A stretch of DNA of 64,000 nucleotides from Fibrobacteria bacterium. Its GTDB lineage: Bacteria > Fibrobacterota > Fibrobacteria > UBA5070. Positions 1 to 7,468 of this stretch are shown here, piece after piece; position 1 is the stretch's first letter, and each line of letters starts with the position of its first letter. The translations under genes and the position numbers were made by a program. The stretch lies in the NCBI GenBank assembly GCA_020633825.1, contig JACKCV010000001.1, forward strand, positions 807,001 through 871,000, read 5' to 3'. The notes under the pieces were generated by a model. That model was not told the DNA's origin. It was given only the letters and a program-made list of their open reading frames with translations, and did not search any database.

Positions 1-939
1 GTGGTCCGCCATGACCTCGTGCGCACCGACAACGAATCCCACAGGATCGCGGCGGGGCACCGGACGGCCTATGCCTTGCGCGCCGATGGGAAGGTGCTGG
101 TCCTCGGGGATTCCACCTTCCGGATGGGGACGTTGAGCCTGAGCGTGTCCCTCGATCCTGCGGTGGATACCGGAGGGGTGGCTTTGTTCGCGGATTCCGG
201 ATCGGTGGCGGTCATCAAGCAAAGGTCCCCTTCGACCTTCGAAACGATCCTGGCCGGTGCGGCCAACAAGACGATGGGAACCGCTTTCATGTCCACCCTT
301 TCCAAGGCTTGGGCGGAGGGAATCCACGAGGGCCACGACTTGGGAACACTCGCCGGAGTTGTTCGGACATCCCAGGGTTTCATCCTCGAGGGAACCGTCC
401 AGGGCGGGACTTTCCGGGAGGGGACGGCTTTCAAGGTGCCGATCGATGCTGCTGTGATCGGAGGCTCCTACGGCTTCTTCTTCCGCGGGAAGTCCTTTTT
501 CAGGGTCTCCCCTGAAATGAAGATCGACAGCATTCTCGACAATCACCCGCTACTGGCAGTCCGCCTTCGGGCGTGGGGGGACCAATGGGTTTTCCGGGAG
601 GACGGGGAGGGTATGGGATACCTGTACCAGATTTCCCAGGATGCGCTCAAAGGGTTCACCTTCAGTCGGATGTCGTCCGTGGTCGATCGAGGCGACATGG
701 GCGGAGGGATGGTGGTTTCGCTCGCGGATGCGAAGACGTTCAAGTTCTCGACCGTTCCCTTTGCGAGCCTCGAGATCAAATTCGAGCCCTGGGTGAGCGA
801 AACGGGATGGTCCCGAGTCCGGATGGGCACCTCGTGCGTGATCGCGACCGATGTCCGGGGAGGTCTTCGGTTCGGGTCCTTCGACGGAACCATTCTGGGC
901 GAAAAGGCGGGAATTCCTTCCTACCTGCTGGCGAAGTAG
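1..939 (+). CDS. Uncharacterised protein, 5'-truncated at window edge
   Basis: The frame is open from the first base to a TAG at 937-939, giving 312 visible codons. The first codon happens to be GTG, but nothing upstream can be seen, so I treat the gene as missing its 5' end. The protein is rich in Gly, Ser and aromatic residues with short alternating hydrophobic stretches, which suggests a beta-rich, possibly propeller-like, extracytoplasmic protein. I recognise no family motif. The last residues are SYLLAK. The trmO start follows within 8 bases, so the two may be co-transcribed. The truncated gene at the other end of the window has a similar composition, but I could not establish homology. 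Confidence 0.6.
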   Translation: MVRHDLVRTDNESHRIAAGHRTAYALRADGKVLVLGDSTFRMGTLSLSVSLDPAVDTGGVALFADSGSVAVIKQRSPSTFETILAGAANKTMGTAFMSTLSKAWAEGIHEGHDLGTLAGVVRTSQGFILEGTVQGGTFREGTAFKVPIDAAVIGGSYGFFFRGKSFFRVSPEMKIDSILDNHPLLAVRLRAWGDQWVFREDGEGMGYLYQISQDALKGFTFSRMSSVVDRGDMGGGMVVSLADAKTFKFSTVPFASLEIKFEPWVSETGWSRVRMGTSCVIATDVRGGLRFGSFDGTILGEKAGIPSYLLAK

Positions 940-946
940 GGGAGGC

Positions 947-1729
947 GTGTCCGATCCCGCCTTGGAGGTCCGCCCGATCGGTCGCATGCGGACCTGTTTC
1001 CCGGAGAAATTCGGCATCCCCCGCCAGAGCGGGTTGGCTCCCTTGGCTCGGGGGGTGTTGGAATTCTCCCGGGATCAACCCGCCGATCTCTGGCGACAAG
1101 CGCTCCTGGGGCTGGACGGGTTCTCCCATGTCTGGGTGACCTTCCTGTTCCACCAGGCGATTCCCGAGGGATGGAAGAGCCGCGTGCGACCTCCCCGACT
1201 GGGGGGCCGGCAGAAACAGGGTGTGTTCGCCACCCGCTCCCCCCATCGCCCCAATTTTCTCGGCCAATCCCTCCTGAAGCTCGAAACGGTGTCCCTGGAA
1301 CCGCCCTTGGTCCGGTTTTCCGGGGTGGATCTCCTCGATGGCACGCCGATTCTCGACTTGCGTCCCTTCCATCCAGACCACGATCTTCCTCGTGGTGAGC
1401 GTCGAGATGGCTGGATCTCTGCCACCCCGGAGCCTTCCCTGACCGTCTCCTGGCGTCGCCCTGCCTCGGAAGCCTTGCGGAAGATCTCCATTCCCGAGGG
1501 AATGCCAAGTTATTCCCTCGAGGAGACGACGGAACTCGTGGCCAGCCTGGTCGCCCTCGACCCTCGACCGGGGCATCTACGGTCGCGGGCGGGGGGCTGG
1601 GACATGAAACTATTGGGATTCGACGTCCACTTCCAGGTCGCGGACGGCCATGCGGAGATTTGCGCGATTCGCTCCCTCGACTCCTGGATCCGCATCGATC
1701 CGCACGGATCGCCATCGGATTTCTCCTGA
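947..1729 (+). CDS. trmO: tRNA (N6-threonylcarbamoyladenosine37-N6)-methyltransferase TrmO
   Basis: TrmO (YaeB/TsaA, UPF0066 family) uses SAM to methylate N6 of the t6A base at position 37 of threonine tRNAs. About 260 residues, close to the bacterial YaeB length. The N-terminal half carries the family signature: VRPIGRMRTCF, then EKFGIPRQSGLAP, GLDGFSHVWV, and RSPHRPNFLGQSLLKLE followed by DLLDGTPILDLRPFHP. The C-terminal half holds the YaeB-specific region with YSLEETTELVASLVALDPRP. I chose GTG 947 because the first beta-strand (LEVRPIG) must be included; ATG 986 would cut it. A GGGGAGG lies almost touching this start. In the SPxRPN motif, Phe-Leu replaces the common Pro-Ile; otherwise typical. 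Confidence 0.88.
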   Translation: MSDPALEVRPIGRMRTCFPEKFGIPRQSGLAPLARGVLEFSRDQPADLWRQALLGLDGFSHVWVTFLFHQAIPEGWKSRVRPPRLGGRQKQGVFATRSPHRPNFLGQSLLKLETVSLEPPLVRFSGVDLLDGTPILDLRPFHPDHDLPRGERRDGWISATPEPSLTVSWRRPASEALRKISIPEGMPSYSLEETTELVASLVALDPRPGHLRSRAGGWDMKLLGFDVHFQVADGHAEICAIRSLDSWIRIDPHGSPSDFS

Positions 1730-1769
1730 TTCTCCGGCGTACGCGGACTGTTGCAAGTCCTTGTTTTTC

Positions 1770-1799
1770 TTGACAATGCATCCGCGATGTTCATAGAAT
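1770..1799 (+). promoter_or_regulatory. Sigma70-like promoter of the CHB_HEX_C lipoprotein gene
   Basis: TTGACA at 1770-1775 and TAGAAT at 1794-1799 with an 18-base spacer. This is a full -35 match and five of six -10 bases. It lies 69 bases upstream of the lipoprotein start, the only nearby plus-strand gene. One of the cleanest promoters in the window. Confidence 0.7.
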
Positions 1800-1867
1800 C
1801 GTACATGCCGGGGAAGTGGATCTTCCCTCCCCCCACAACCGATCTGCCCTCCGAGGGAGCAACCGCG

Positions 1868-3934
1868 ATGAAGACCTCCATTTTGCTTGGCTCCGCCATG
1901 GTCGCCTTGGGACTGTTCGTCAGCTCCTGCAACCAGAGCACCGAGCCCACCACGCTCGACAACTTCTCCTTCGGGGACACCACCGGGAATCCATCCGGTC
2001 CCACCTCCACCGCCAAACCCGGGAAAGTGACCATCTCCAACTCCCCCGCGGGAGATGCGGTGATCGATTCCACGCGCGTGTCGATGGTGTCCAGCAACAC
2101 GGGAGACACCATCGTCTACACCACCTCCGGTGTGGCCCCCACCTTGGAAAGCGAGCGCTACACCAAGGCGTTCGTCATCACCGGATCCACGGAGTTCCAG
2201 GCCGCTGCCGTGCGCGGGGGAGTCCTCGGTGCGGTCACCAAGCGCACCATCACCATCACCTCCCGCGTGTTCAAGCCCACCTTCTCCACCTCCCGGGTGG
2301 ACACCTTCGACATGCCTCCCGAGGTCGTCATCACCCCGGCCAACGCCAGCACCGACACGGTCTACTACACCATGTCGACCAACCCCGGCTCCCCGACCCA
2401 GCAGAGCACCCGCTCCACCGGAAAGGTGACCGTCACCAAATCCAACTACCTGGTGGCGAGGTCCTTCAACGGGAAGAACGAACCTTCCGCCCCCGAAACC
2501 ACCCAGATCGTCCTGAAGGTGGCCAAGCTCACCCCATCGACGGAATCCGGCAACACCTCCACCGTCTTCAACCTGTTCTTCAGTTCCGTCTCCCCCTCCG
2601 TGGTGGTGCGCTACACCACCAACGGCAAGGTTCCCAACTGCACGAACTCCGAGCAGCAGAAGACCGATTCGATCCGGATCGATTCGAACCAGACCGTGGT
2701 CGCCATCGGGTGCCGGGAAGGTTGGGTCGCTTCCGACACCACCATGGTGAAATACCGGTTCAAGGTGGGGATGGTTTCCACCACTCCAGATTCCGGCGTG
2801 CACGAGTCCGCTCCGGCCATCGAGTTCAAGAGTGAAACCCCCGATGTGACCTACTTCTACACCACCGACAGCACCTTGCCCAGCTGGGATGCGTCCACCC
2901 TGACCCCCAAGAACACCAAGACCAAGAAATGGACCTCCGCGAGCCCGAAGATCGAGGTGAAGCAGAGCATGTGGCTGCGCGCCGTGGGTGCCAAGAAGGG
3001 GTGGATGAACTCCGACACCATGACCTCGCGGTTCGTCTACATCGGTGACTCCGCGCTCATCGACGATTTCGAACTCTCCGGCTTGGGAAGCAAGTTCGGG
3101 GAGAAGGGGCTCTCCTGGTTCGCCTGCCAGTACCAGAACGGAGTGGGCTGTTCCCAGGATCAGAAGTTCCAGCTCGATCGCACCTTGTTCCGCCACGACA
3201 CCACCAAGCCGGATTACAAGCCGGTGCTGGGCTTCCGCAGCTGGCGCGTGCAGGTGGGGATCAACCAACACGCCGAAGACAACCATGCCGGGTACGTCGG
3301 CGCTTCCGTGAAGGTGCCCGAGGAGTACCCGGGGAACGCCTACCGCCTGGTGTTCTGGGCCAAGTACACCGACACCGCGAAGAAGGCGGTCCTTCCCGCA
3401 CGCTTGCCGTTCATCGTCGAGATGGCGCTCAAGGGCAATGCCAACAACAACGGTGGCTATGCCGACGGCTTCCACCGCAAGGTTCTCACCATCGGCTCGA
3501 CCTGGGAACAGTTCGAAGTGGATTTCCCCCAGTTCTACTCCGCCGGGAACGGGTACGAAATAGCCCCCTTGCAGCCGGATTCCACTTCCACCACTCCCAA
3601 AGATCCCGCCCTGTTCTTCCAGGACTATAGCGTGAATGCCTTGGGGCTTTCAGGCTACCAAGGCCACGTCACCCACAACCTGTTCAAGCCGGCCTGGACT
3701 TGGGACGTGAGCAAGGAGGAGAGCTTCTCCAAGGCGCTCGTCACGGCCTTTCGCTTCTCCATCATGCAGCCCTTCAAGGACTCCGCGGTCGCCGCGAGCG
3801 TGGGTGAACCCAGCAATTGGAAGAATGCCCGCGAGCCCTCCTTCACCAAGGCGCAGCTCGACAACCTGATCAAGGACATCCACGGGTACCTCTGGATCGA
3901 CAACGTGCGACTGGTGCGCAAGTCCGTCCAATGA
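1868..3934 (+). CDS. Lipoprotein with CHB_HEX_C-type repeats and C-terminal galactose-binding-like module
   Basis: 688 residues. ATG 1868 is preceded by GAGGGA with 9-base spacing and starts a lipoprotein signal peptide, MKTSILLGSAMVALGLFVSSC, with lipobox VSSC near residue 21. About four repeats of chitobiase/beta-hexosaminidase C-terminal type follow (roughly residues 45-370), recognisable by recurring YTT.. segments such as IVYTTSGVAPTLES and VYYTMSTNPGSPT. The C-terminal half begins ALIDDFELSG and ends YLWIDNVRLV, a pattern of CBM11/CIA30-like galactose-binding folds. No catalytic domain is visible, so a surface-anchored carbohydrate- or partner-binding role is inferred. It is transcribed alone, between a strong promoter (1770-1799) and a strong terminator (3964-3999). 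Confidence 0.8.
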   Translation: MKTSILLGSAMVALGLFVSSCNQSTEPTTLDNFSFGDTTGNPSGPTSTAKPGKVTISNSPAGDAVIDSTRVSMVSSNTGDTIVYTTSGVAPTLESERYTKAFVITGSTEFQAAAVRGGVLGAVTKRTITITSRVFKPTFSTSRVDTFDMPPEVVITPANASTDTVYYTMSTNPGSPTQQSTRSTGKVTVTKSNYLVARSFNGKNEPSAPETTQIVLKVAKLTPSTESGNTSTVFNLFFSSVSPSVVVRYTTNGKVPNCTNSEQQKTDSIRIDSNQTVVAIGCREGWVASDTTMVKYRFKVGMVSTTPDSGVHESAPAIEFKSETPDVTYFYTTDSTLPSWDASTLTPKNTKTKKWTSASPKIEVKQSMWLRAVGAKKGWMNSDTMTSRFVYIGDSALIDDFELSGLGSKFGEKGLSWFACQYQNGVGCSQDQKFQLDRTLFRHDTTKPDYKPVLGFRSWRVQVGINQHAEDNHAGYVGASVKVPEEYPGNAYRLVFWAKYTDTAKKAVLPARLPFIVEMALKGNANNNGGYADGFHRKVLTIGSTWEQFEVDFPQFYSAGNGYEIAPLQPDSTSTTPKDPALFFQDYSVNALGLSGYQGHVTHNLFKPAWTWDVSKEESFSKALVTAFRFSIMQPFKDSAVAASVGEPSNWKNAREPSFTKAQLDNLIKDIHGYLWIDNVRLVRKSVQ

Positions 3935-3963
3935 TCGTCCGCACCTGATCGGCACCGCTTTTC

Positions 3964-3999
3964 GACGCCTTCCCGGAATTCCGGGAAGGCGTCTTTGCT
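3964..3999 (+). terminator. Rho-independent terminator after the CHB_HEX_C lipoprotein gene
   Basis: A perfect 30-base palindrome at 3964-3993 (arms GACGCCTTCCCGG and its complement around a central EcoRI-like GAATTC) followed by TTTGCTT. It lies 29 bases after the stop codon. Confidence 0.8.
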
Positions 4000-4088
4000 T
4001 CCCCCCCCTCAAACGGGGAACAAGAGGGTATTTTCCGCCGGATGGGGTCCAGTCCTTCGACGATGCGGTGGATGCGGGAGAGGTCGGC

Positions 4089-4931
4089 GTGAACCGACCC
4101 GATATCCACGATTTCACCTCCCACCGGGAGTATCTCCGGACCATCCTCGCCTGGGGAAGGGCTCGTCGGGACCCGCGGTTCCTGCAGAGGAACATCCTCG
4201 ATCGTCTCGGAGTGGCTTCCACCGGTTTCCTTTCCAACGTCCTGGCGGGGCGCAAGAACCTTTCCCCCACGCAGATTCGTCGTTTCGCCGAAATCCTCGA
4301 GCTCTCGGCCGGGGATGCCGAATATTTCGAAACCCTCGTGCACTGCGGCCAAGCTCGCGGTGAGACCGAACAACGGGAATGGCTGGAACGCCTCGGTCGA
4401 CTGCGCACCATTTCCATCTCGACCCTTTCCGAGGAGACCATCGGGTTGTTCGCACGGATGGAATCGGTATTCCTCTACGAATACCTCACCTTCGCGACCT
4501 TCGACGGAAACGCCGAGGAACTCGGGGCTTGCTTCGACCCGCCCTATCGAGGCGAGGAGATCCTCTCCGCCCTGGCGCATCTACGGAGGCTCGGACTGGT
4601 GGAGCAGGACGCCCGGGGACGATGGATCGCCCGCTCGCAGGCGGTGTCTTCCGGACCGGATGCGGATTCGCCGGAGCTGGCGTCCTTTCATCGCCGCGCG
4701 ATGGCCCTGGCTCGCAGGTCGCTCGCCAAGGTTCCTTCGGGGGAGCGCGACCTGTCGGTGCTCTCCCTGGGTTTGTCCGAGGACGGCTACCGCCGCGCTC
4801 GTGCGGAAATCGCGCACCTTCGACGGCGCCTGGTCGGGATTGCGATGGAAGAGACCCATCCCGAGCGCATCTACCAGCTCAATTTCCACTTGATTCCGGT
4901 TTCCAGCCGCCTCGACGAGCATTCCTCATGA
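4089..4931 (+). CDS. TIGR02147 family (DUF4423) putative transcriptional regulator
   Basis: 280 residues from GTG 4089, which has GGGAGAGG about 7 bases upstream. The N-terminus (DIHDFTSHREYLRTILAWGRAR) and the following FLQRNILDRLGVASTGFLSNVLAGRKNLSP helix-turn-helix-like segment, then LSAGDAEYFETLVHCGQA, match TIGR02147, a family expanded in Fibrobacter. The C-terminal part has a second winged-helix-like stretch (GEEILSALAHLRRLGLVEQD) and ends in the DUF4423-type RARAEIAHLRRRLVGIA. Family members are thought to be DNA-binding regulators, though their targets are largely unknown. The stop codon overlaps the start of the following lipoprotein gene by four bases (ATGA), so the two are translationally coupled. 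That arrangement suggests a regulator/surface-lipoprotein functional pair. Confidence 0.82.
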   Translation: MNRPDIHDFTSHREYLRTILAWGRARRDPRFLQRNILDRLGVASTGFLSNVLAGRKNLSPTQIRRFAEILELSAGDAEYFETLVHCGQARGETEQREWLERLGRLRTISISTLSEETIGLFARMESVFLYEYLTFATFDGNAEELGACFDPPYRGEEILSALAHLRRLGLVEQDARGRWIARSQAVSSGPDADSPELASFHRRAMALARRSLAKVPSGERDLSVLSLGLSEDGYRRARAEIAHLRRRLVGIAMEETHPERIYQLNFHLIPVSSRLDEHSS

Positions 4932-6070
4932 TCAAGGCCTCGCGAACCATCTCCCTGTTCGGAGCTTTCGTGCTGGTCGGGTGCGGCATCGACCGCACCT
5001 CGATGGCGCCCGTGGAGGGAGGAAACCCCGGACTGGAAATCCAGGTCGCGTCGATCGACGGAAATCCCGCCGTCGGAGCGTCTGTGGTGGCTTGGTCGCG
5101 GGCGGACACGGTCGCGCACCCGGACTCGTTCGTCGTGCTCGCCACTGGCCGGACCGACCCTTCCGGGAAGGTGGTTCTCGACCTGGACACCAACCGGACC
5201 TGGGCGTTGCAGGCCAGAAGCGGCGATTCCACGATCGGGGTGCTGCGTTCCCTCCCGTGGGATCGTTCGGCTCGCCTGGTCCTGGGAAAACCGGCGCAGG
5301 TGCATGGAGCCTTCCAGGGGGTCTGGCACCCGCGAGCCATCGGGGTGCGGGACCTTCCCCTTCGGACCACGGTCGAATCCGACGGCCAGTTCACCCTGGG
5401 GGGATTGCCCTCGGGAATCCACGAATTGGTGGAAATCGGCGGGGGCCATCGCGCTTGGCGCCAGATTCGTGTGGAAGCGGGGCAGATGCTGGATTTGGGG
5501 TCCGTGCGCATGCCTCTCGACTCGGTCCTGGTCGATGATTTCGAAGGACCCGGGCGCTATTCCCTCCTGGAGGGGAAGGTCGCCTCGGGAATCTGGCGCG
5601 TGCAACTGCCCTCCGGCGATCCCCTGCGGATGGAGCCTGGAAGCGAGACCGATGCGGCCTTCGAGGAGACCCGCATGCTGGGCGACAACGGCTCCGGGAA
5701 ATCCTGGAAGATCCGCGTCCAGAACTTCCCCTCCGATACCCTCCGACGGGGGACGGTGTTCCTGGATCTGGATCCTCGGGGCGTGGACGCCCGGGGATTG
5801 GTCGGACTGGCCTTCCTGGCTCGCGGAAGTCTCCGGATCCGGGTCGGACTGGTGGGAGCTACCGAAGGGCGACTGTGGAAAAACCTCATCATCCGCAGCG
5901 GAGGCATCTGGGGGCCGATCGACCTGCCCATCGAAAGCTTCGAGCACGCGCCTTCCGTCGAGCCGGAAAAGGTGCTCGGGGAGTTGGCGCGGATCGAGTG
6001 GACCGTCCTGGACACGATGAACGTGGAACTTTGGCTCGATGATCTTCGCATGCGCGGCTGGAAGCCCTGA
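4928..6070 (+). CDS. Lipoprotein coupled to TIGR02147 regulator
   Basis: 380 residues from ATG 4928 (ATGA overlap with the regulator). The signal peptide ends in lipobox LVGC around residue 18. Next comes a carboxypeptidase-regulatory/CnaB-like beta-sandwich (about residues 35-110, GNPAVGASVVAW ... TDPSGKVVLDLDT), then a second segment with FTLGGLPSGIHELVEIGGG, typical of such domains. From about residue 195 a galactose-binding-like module starts with VLVDDFEGPGRYS and closes with ELWLDDLRMRGW, the same layout seen in the 1868-3934 lipoprotein. No enzyme motif is visible. Outer-membrane or surface anchoring is inferred from the lipobox. Confidence 0.8.
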   Translation: MIKASRTISLFGAFVLVGCGIDRTSMAPVEGGNPGLEIQVASIDGNPAVGASVVAWSRADTVAHPDSFVVLATGRTDPSGKVVLDLDTNRTWALQARSGDSTIGVLRSLPWDRSARLVLGKPAQVHGAFQGVWHPRAIGVRDLPLRTTVESDGQFTLGGLPSGIHELVEIGGGHRAWRQIRVEAGQMLDLGSVRMPLDSVLVDDFEGPGRYSLLEGKVASGIWRVQLPSGDPLRMEPGSETDAAFEETRMLGDNGSGKSWKIRVQNFPSDTLRRGTVFLDLDPRGVDARGLVGLAFLARGSLRIRVGLVGATEGRLWKNLIIRSGGIWGPIDLPIESFEHAPSVEPEKVLGELARIEWTVLDTMNVELWLDDLRMRGWKP

Positions 6071-6088
6071 TCCCGAACCGGGGGAGGC

Positions 6089-7267
6089 TCACCAAACGCG
6101 GGACAGGTCGTCGGCCAGGTGGTGGAAGGCCCGGCGTTCGGCGGCGAGAGCCAATGCTTGCTGGTGCGGGGGGAGGTCTTCCAGGAATCCCGACGCGCCG
6201 AAGTCCCCGATCAAGGGGTACCCATCCCGGTCGACCAGGATGTTGTGGGCGTAGAGGTCGCCGTGGAGAATCCCCCTCCCGTGGATGTGCGCGAGCATGG
6301 ACTCGACCCCCTCCAGGACGCGGGTTCGGAAGGAGGCGGGAAAGGCCGTCCCGGGAGGGTAGGTGTCGCGGGTGCACGACTCGAAGCTGGGCGGGTGCCC
6401 CAAGGTGCTCCACGTCGGGGCGATGCGATCCATCACCAATCCCTGGGACCCGGTCGGGTGGTTCTCGAGCTTGCCGAGGACTGGAACGAGGTGCGGATGG
6501 ACACCGGCGGCCAGGGTGGCTTCCCTCTCGTCCTCGGGATACCCGTCGCTGGTCACTTCGCCCTTGAAGATCTTGACGGCGACATCCTTCGCCGCGCCCT
6601 TCCCGGGATTCCAGATGGCTTGATGGATGACCCCCGACGCGCCTTGGCCCAGGCGCCCTTCGAGGGTCAGATCCTCCCAATGGACGGAAGCGGACGAGGA
6701 GGTTCGTGGTCGACAGAAGGGGTTTCCCGACCAGGCGATCCAAGCGAGTTCGGGGAGGGAAAGGAGGGAGTCGGGCAGCGCGTCCAGCTGGTTCGCCGAC
6801 AAGCGGACGAGTTGCAACTTCTCGCAACCCGAAAGATCCGGAAGGGACTCCAGGCGGTTCCCCGCGAGCATGAGCTTCTGGAGGCGGGAGAGCCCGCCCA
6901 GGGAGCGCGGCAGTTCCGCAAGCCGGTTGTCGGTCAGGATCAACCAGCGCAGGGATGGGGGGAGGGCCGAATCGGGGATGCTGCGGATCTCGTTGGATTT
7001 GAACCCGATCATTTCGAGGTTCGGCATCCGGCCGAGGATTTCCGGAAAGTCCTGGAACCGATTGAAGGACAGGAAGAGGATGCGAAGCTTCTCCAGCTTC
7101 GGGAACCAGGAGGGAAGGCTCGAGAGGTGGTTCCCCGAAAGATCGAGGATCTCCAAGCTGGAAGCCAGGTCCAGAAGCGCGGGTGGAGCCGCCAGCAGGT
7201 CCGCTTGCAGGCGCAATTCCCGAGCGCCGACCAGGGCTCCGGATTCGAGTTCGAGGAGTGAGGCCAT
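6089..7267 (-). CDS. Leucine-rich-repeat protein kinase family protein
   Basis: 392 residues. Residues about 15-190 are leucine-rich repeats (LEILDLSGNHLSSLPSW, LRWLILTDNRLAELP, LQKLMLAGNRLESLP). They are followed by a protein-kinase-like domain: glycine loop GRLGQGASG, VAVK lysine, catalytic loop HGRGILHGDLYAHNIL and a metal-binding DFG in GDFGAS. The catalytic loop has HGD in place of HRD, and the C-lobe is very short, stopping about 45 residues after DFG. Both traits also occur in the bacterial LRR-kinase family with the same N-terminal pattern. The ATG fits that family's N-terminus even though GGAGG directly abuts it. Probably cytoplasmic (no signal or membrane segment). Partner and substrate are unknown. 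Confidence 0.82.
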   Translation of the reverse strand: MASLLELESGALVGARELRLQADLLAAPPALLDLASSLEILDLSGNHLSSLPSWFPKLEKLRILFLSFNRFQDFPEILGRMPNLEMIGFKSNEIRSIPDSALPPSLRWLILTDNRLAELPRSLGGLSRLQKLMLAGNRLESLPDLSGCEKLQLVRLSANQLDALPDSLLSLPELAWIAWSGNPFCRPRTSSSASVHWEDLTLEGRLGQGASGVIHQAIWNPGKGAAKDVAVKIFKGEVTSDGYPEDEREATLAAGVHPHLVPVLGKLENHPTGSQGLVMDRIAPTWSTLGHPPSFESCTRDTYPPGTAFPASFRTRVLEGVESMLAHIHGRGILHGDLYAHNILVDRDGYPLIGDFGASGFLEDLPPHQQALALAAERRAFHHLADDLSRVW

Positions 7268-7468
7268 CCTCCAAACCTAGACCGATTTTTCGCCTCCCAA
7301 GCAGGGAATGATCCTCGGCAGGGGCGCTGGCGAATCGACCGGTCCCTCCTCGGTCCGGTCTCCCTTCGCCCTGGGGGAGGAGGGAGGTCGCGGAATCTCT
7401 CGGAGGTGGAGCTTCCCGGAGGATCCATGGTCGCCCATCGGGGCGAATAGGGGAATTAGGTTGAAGCC

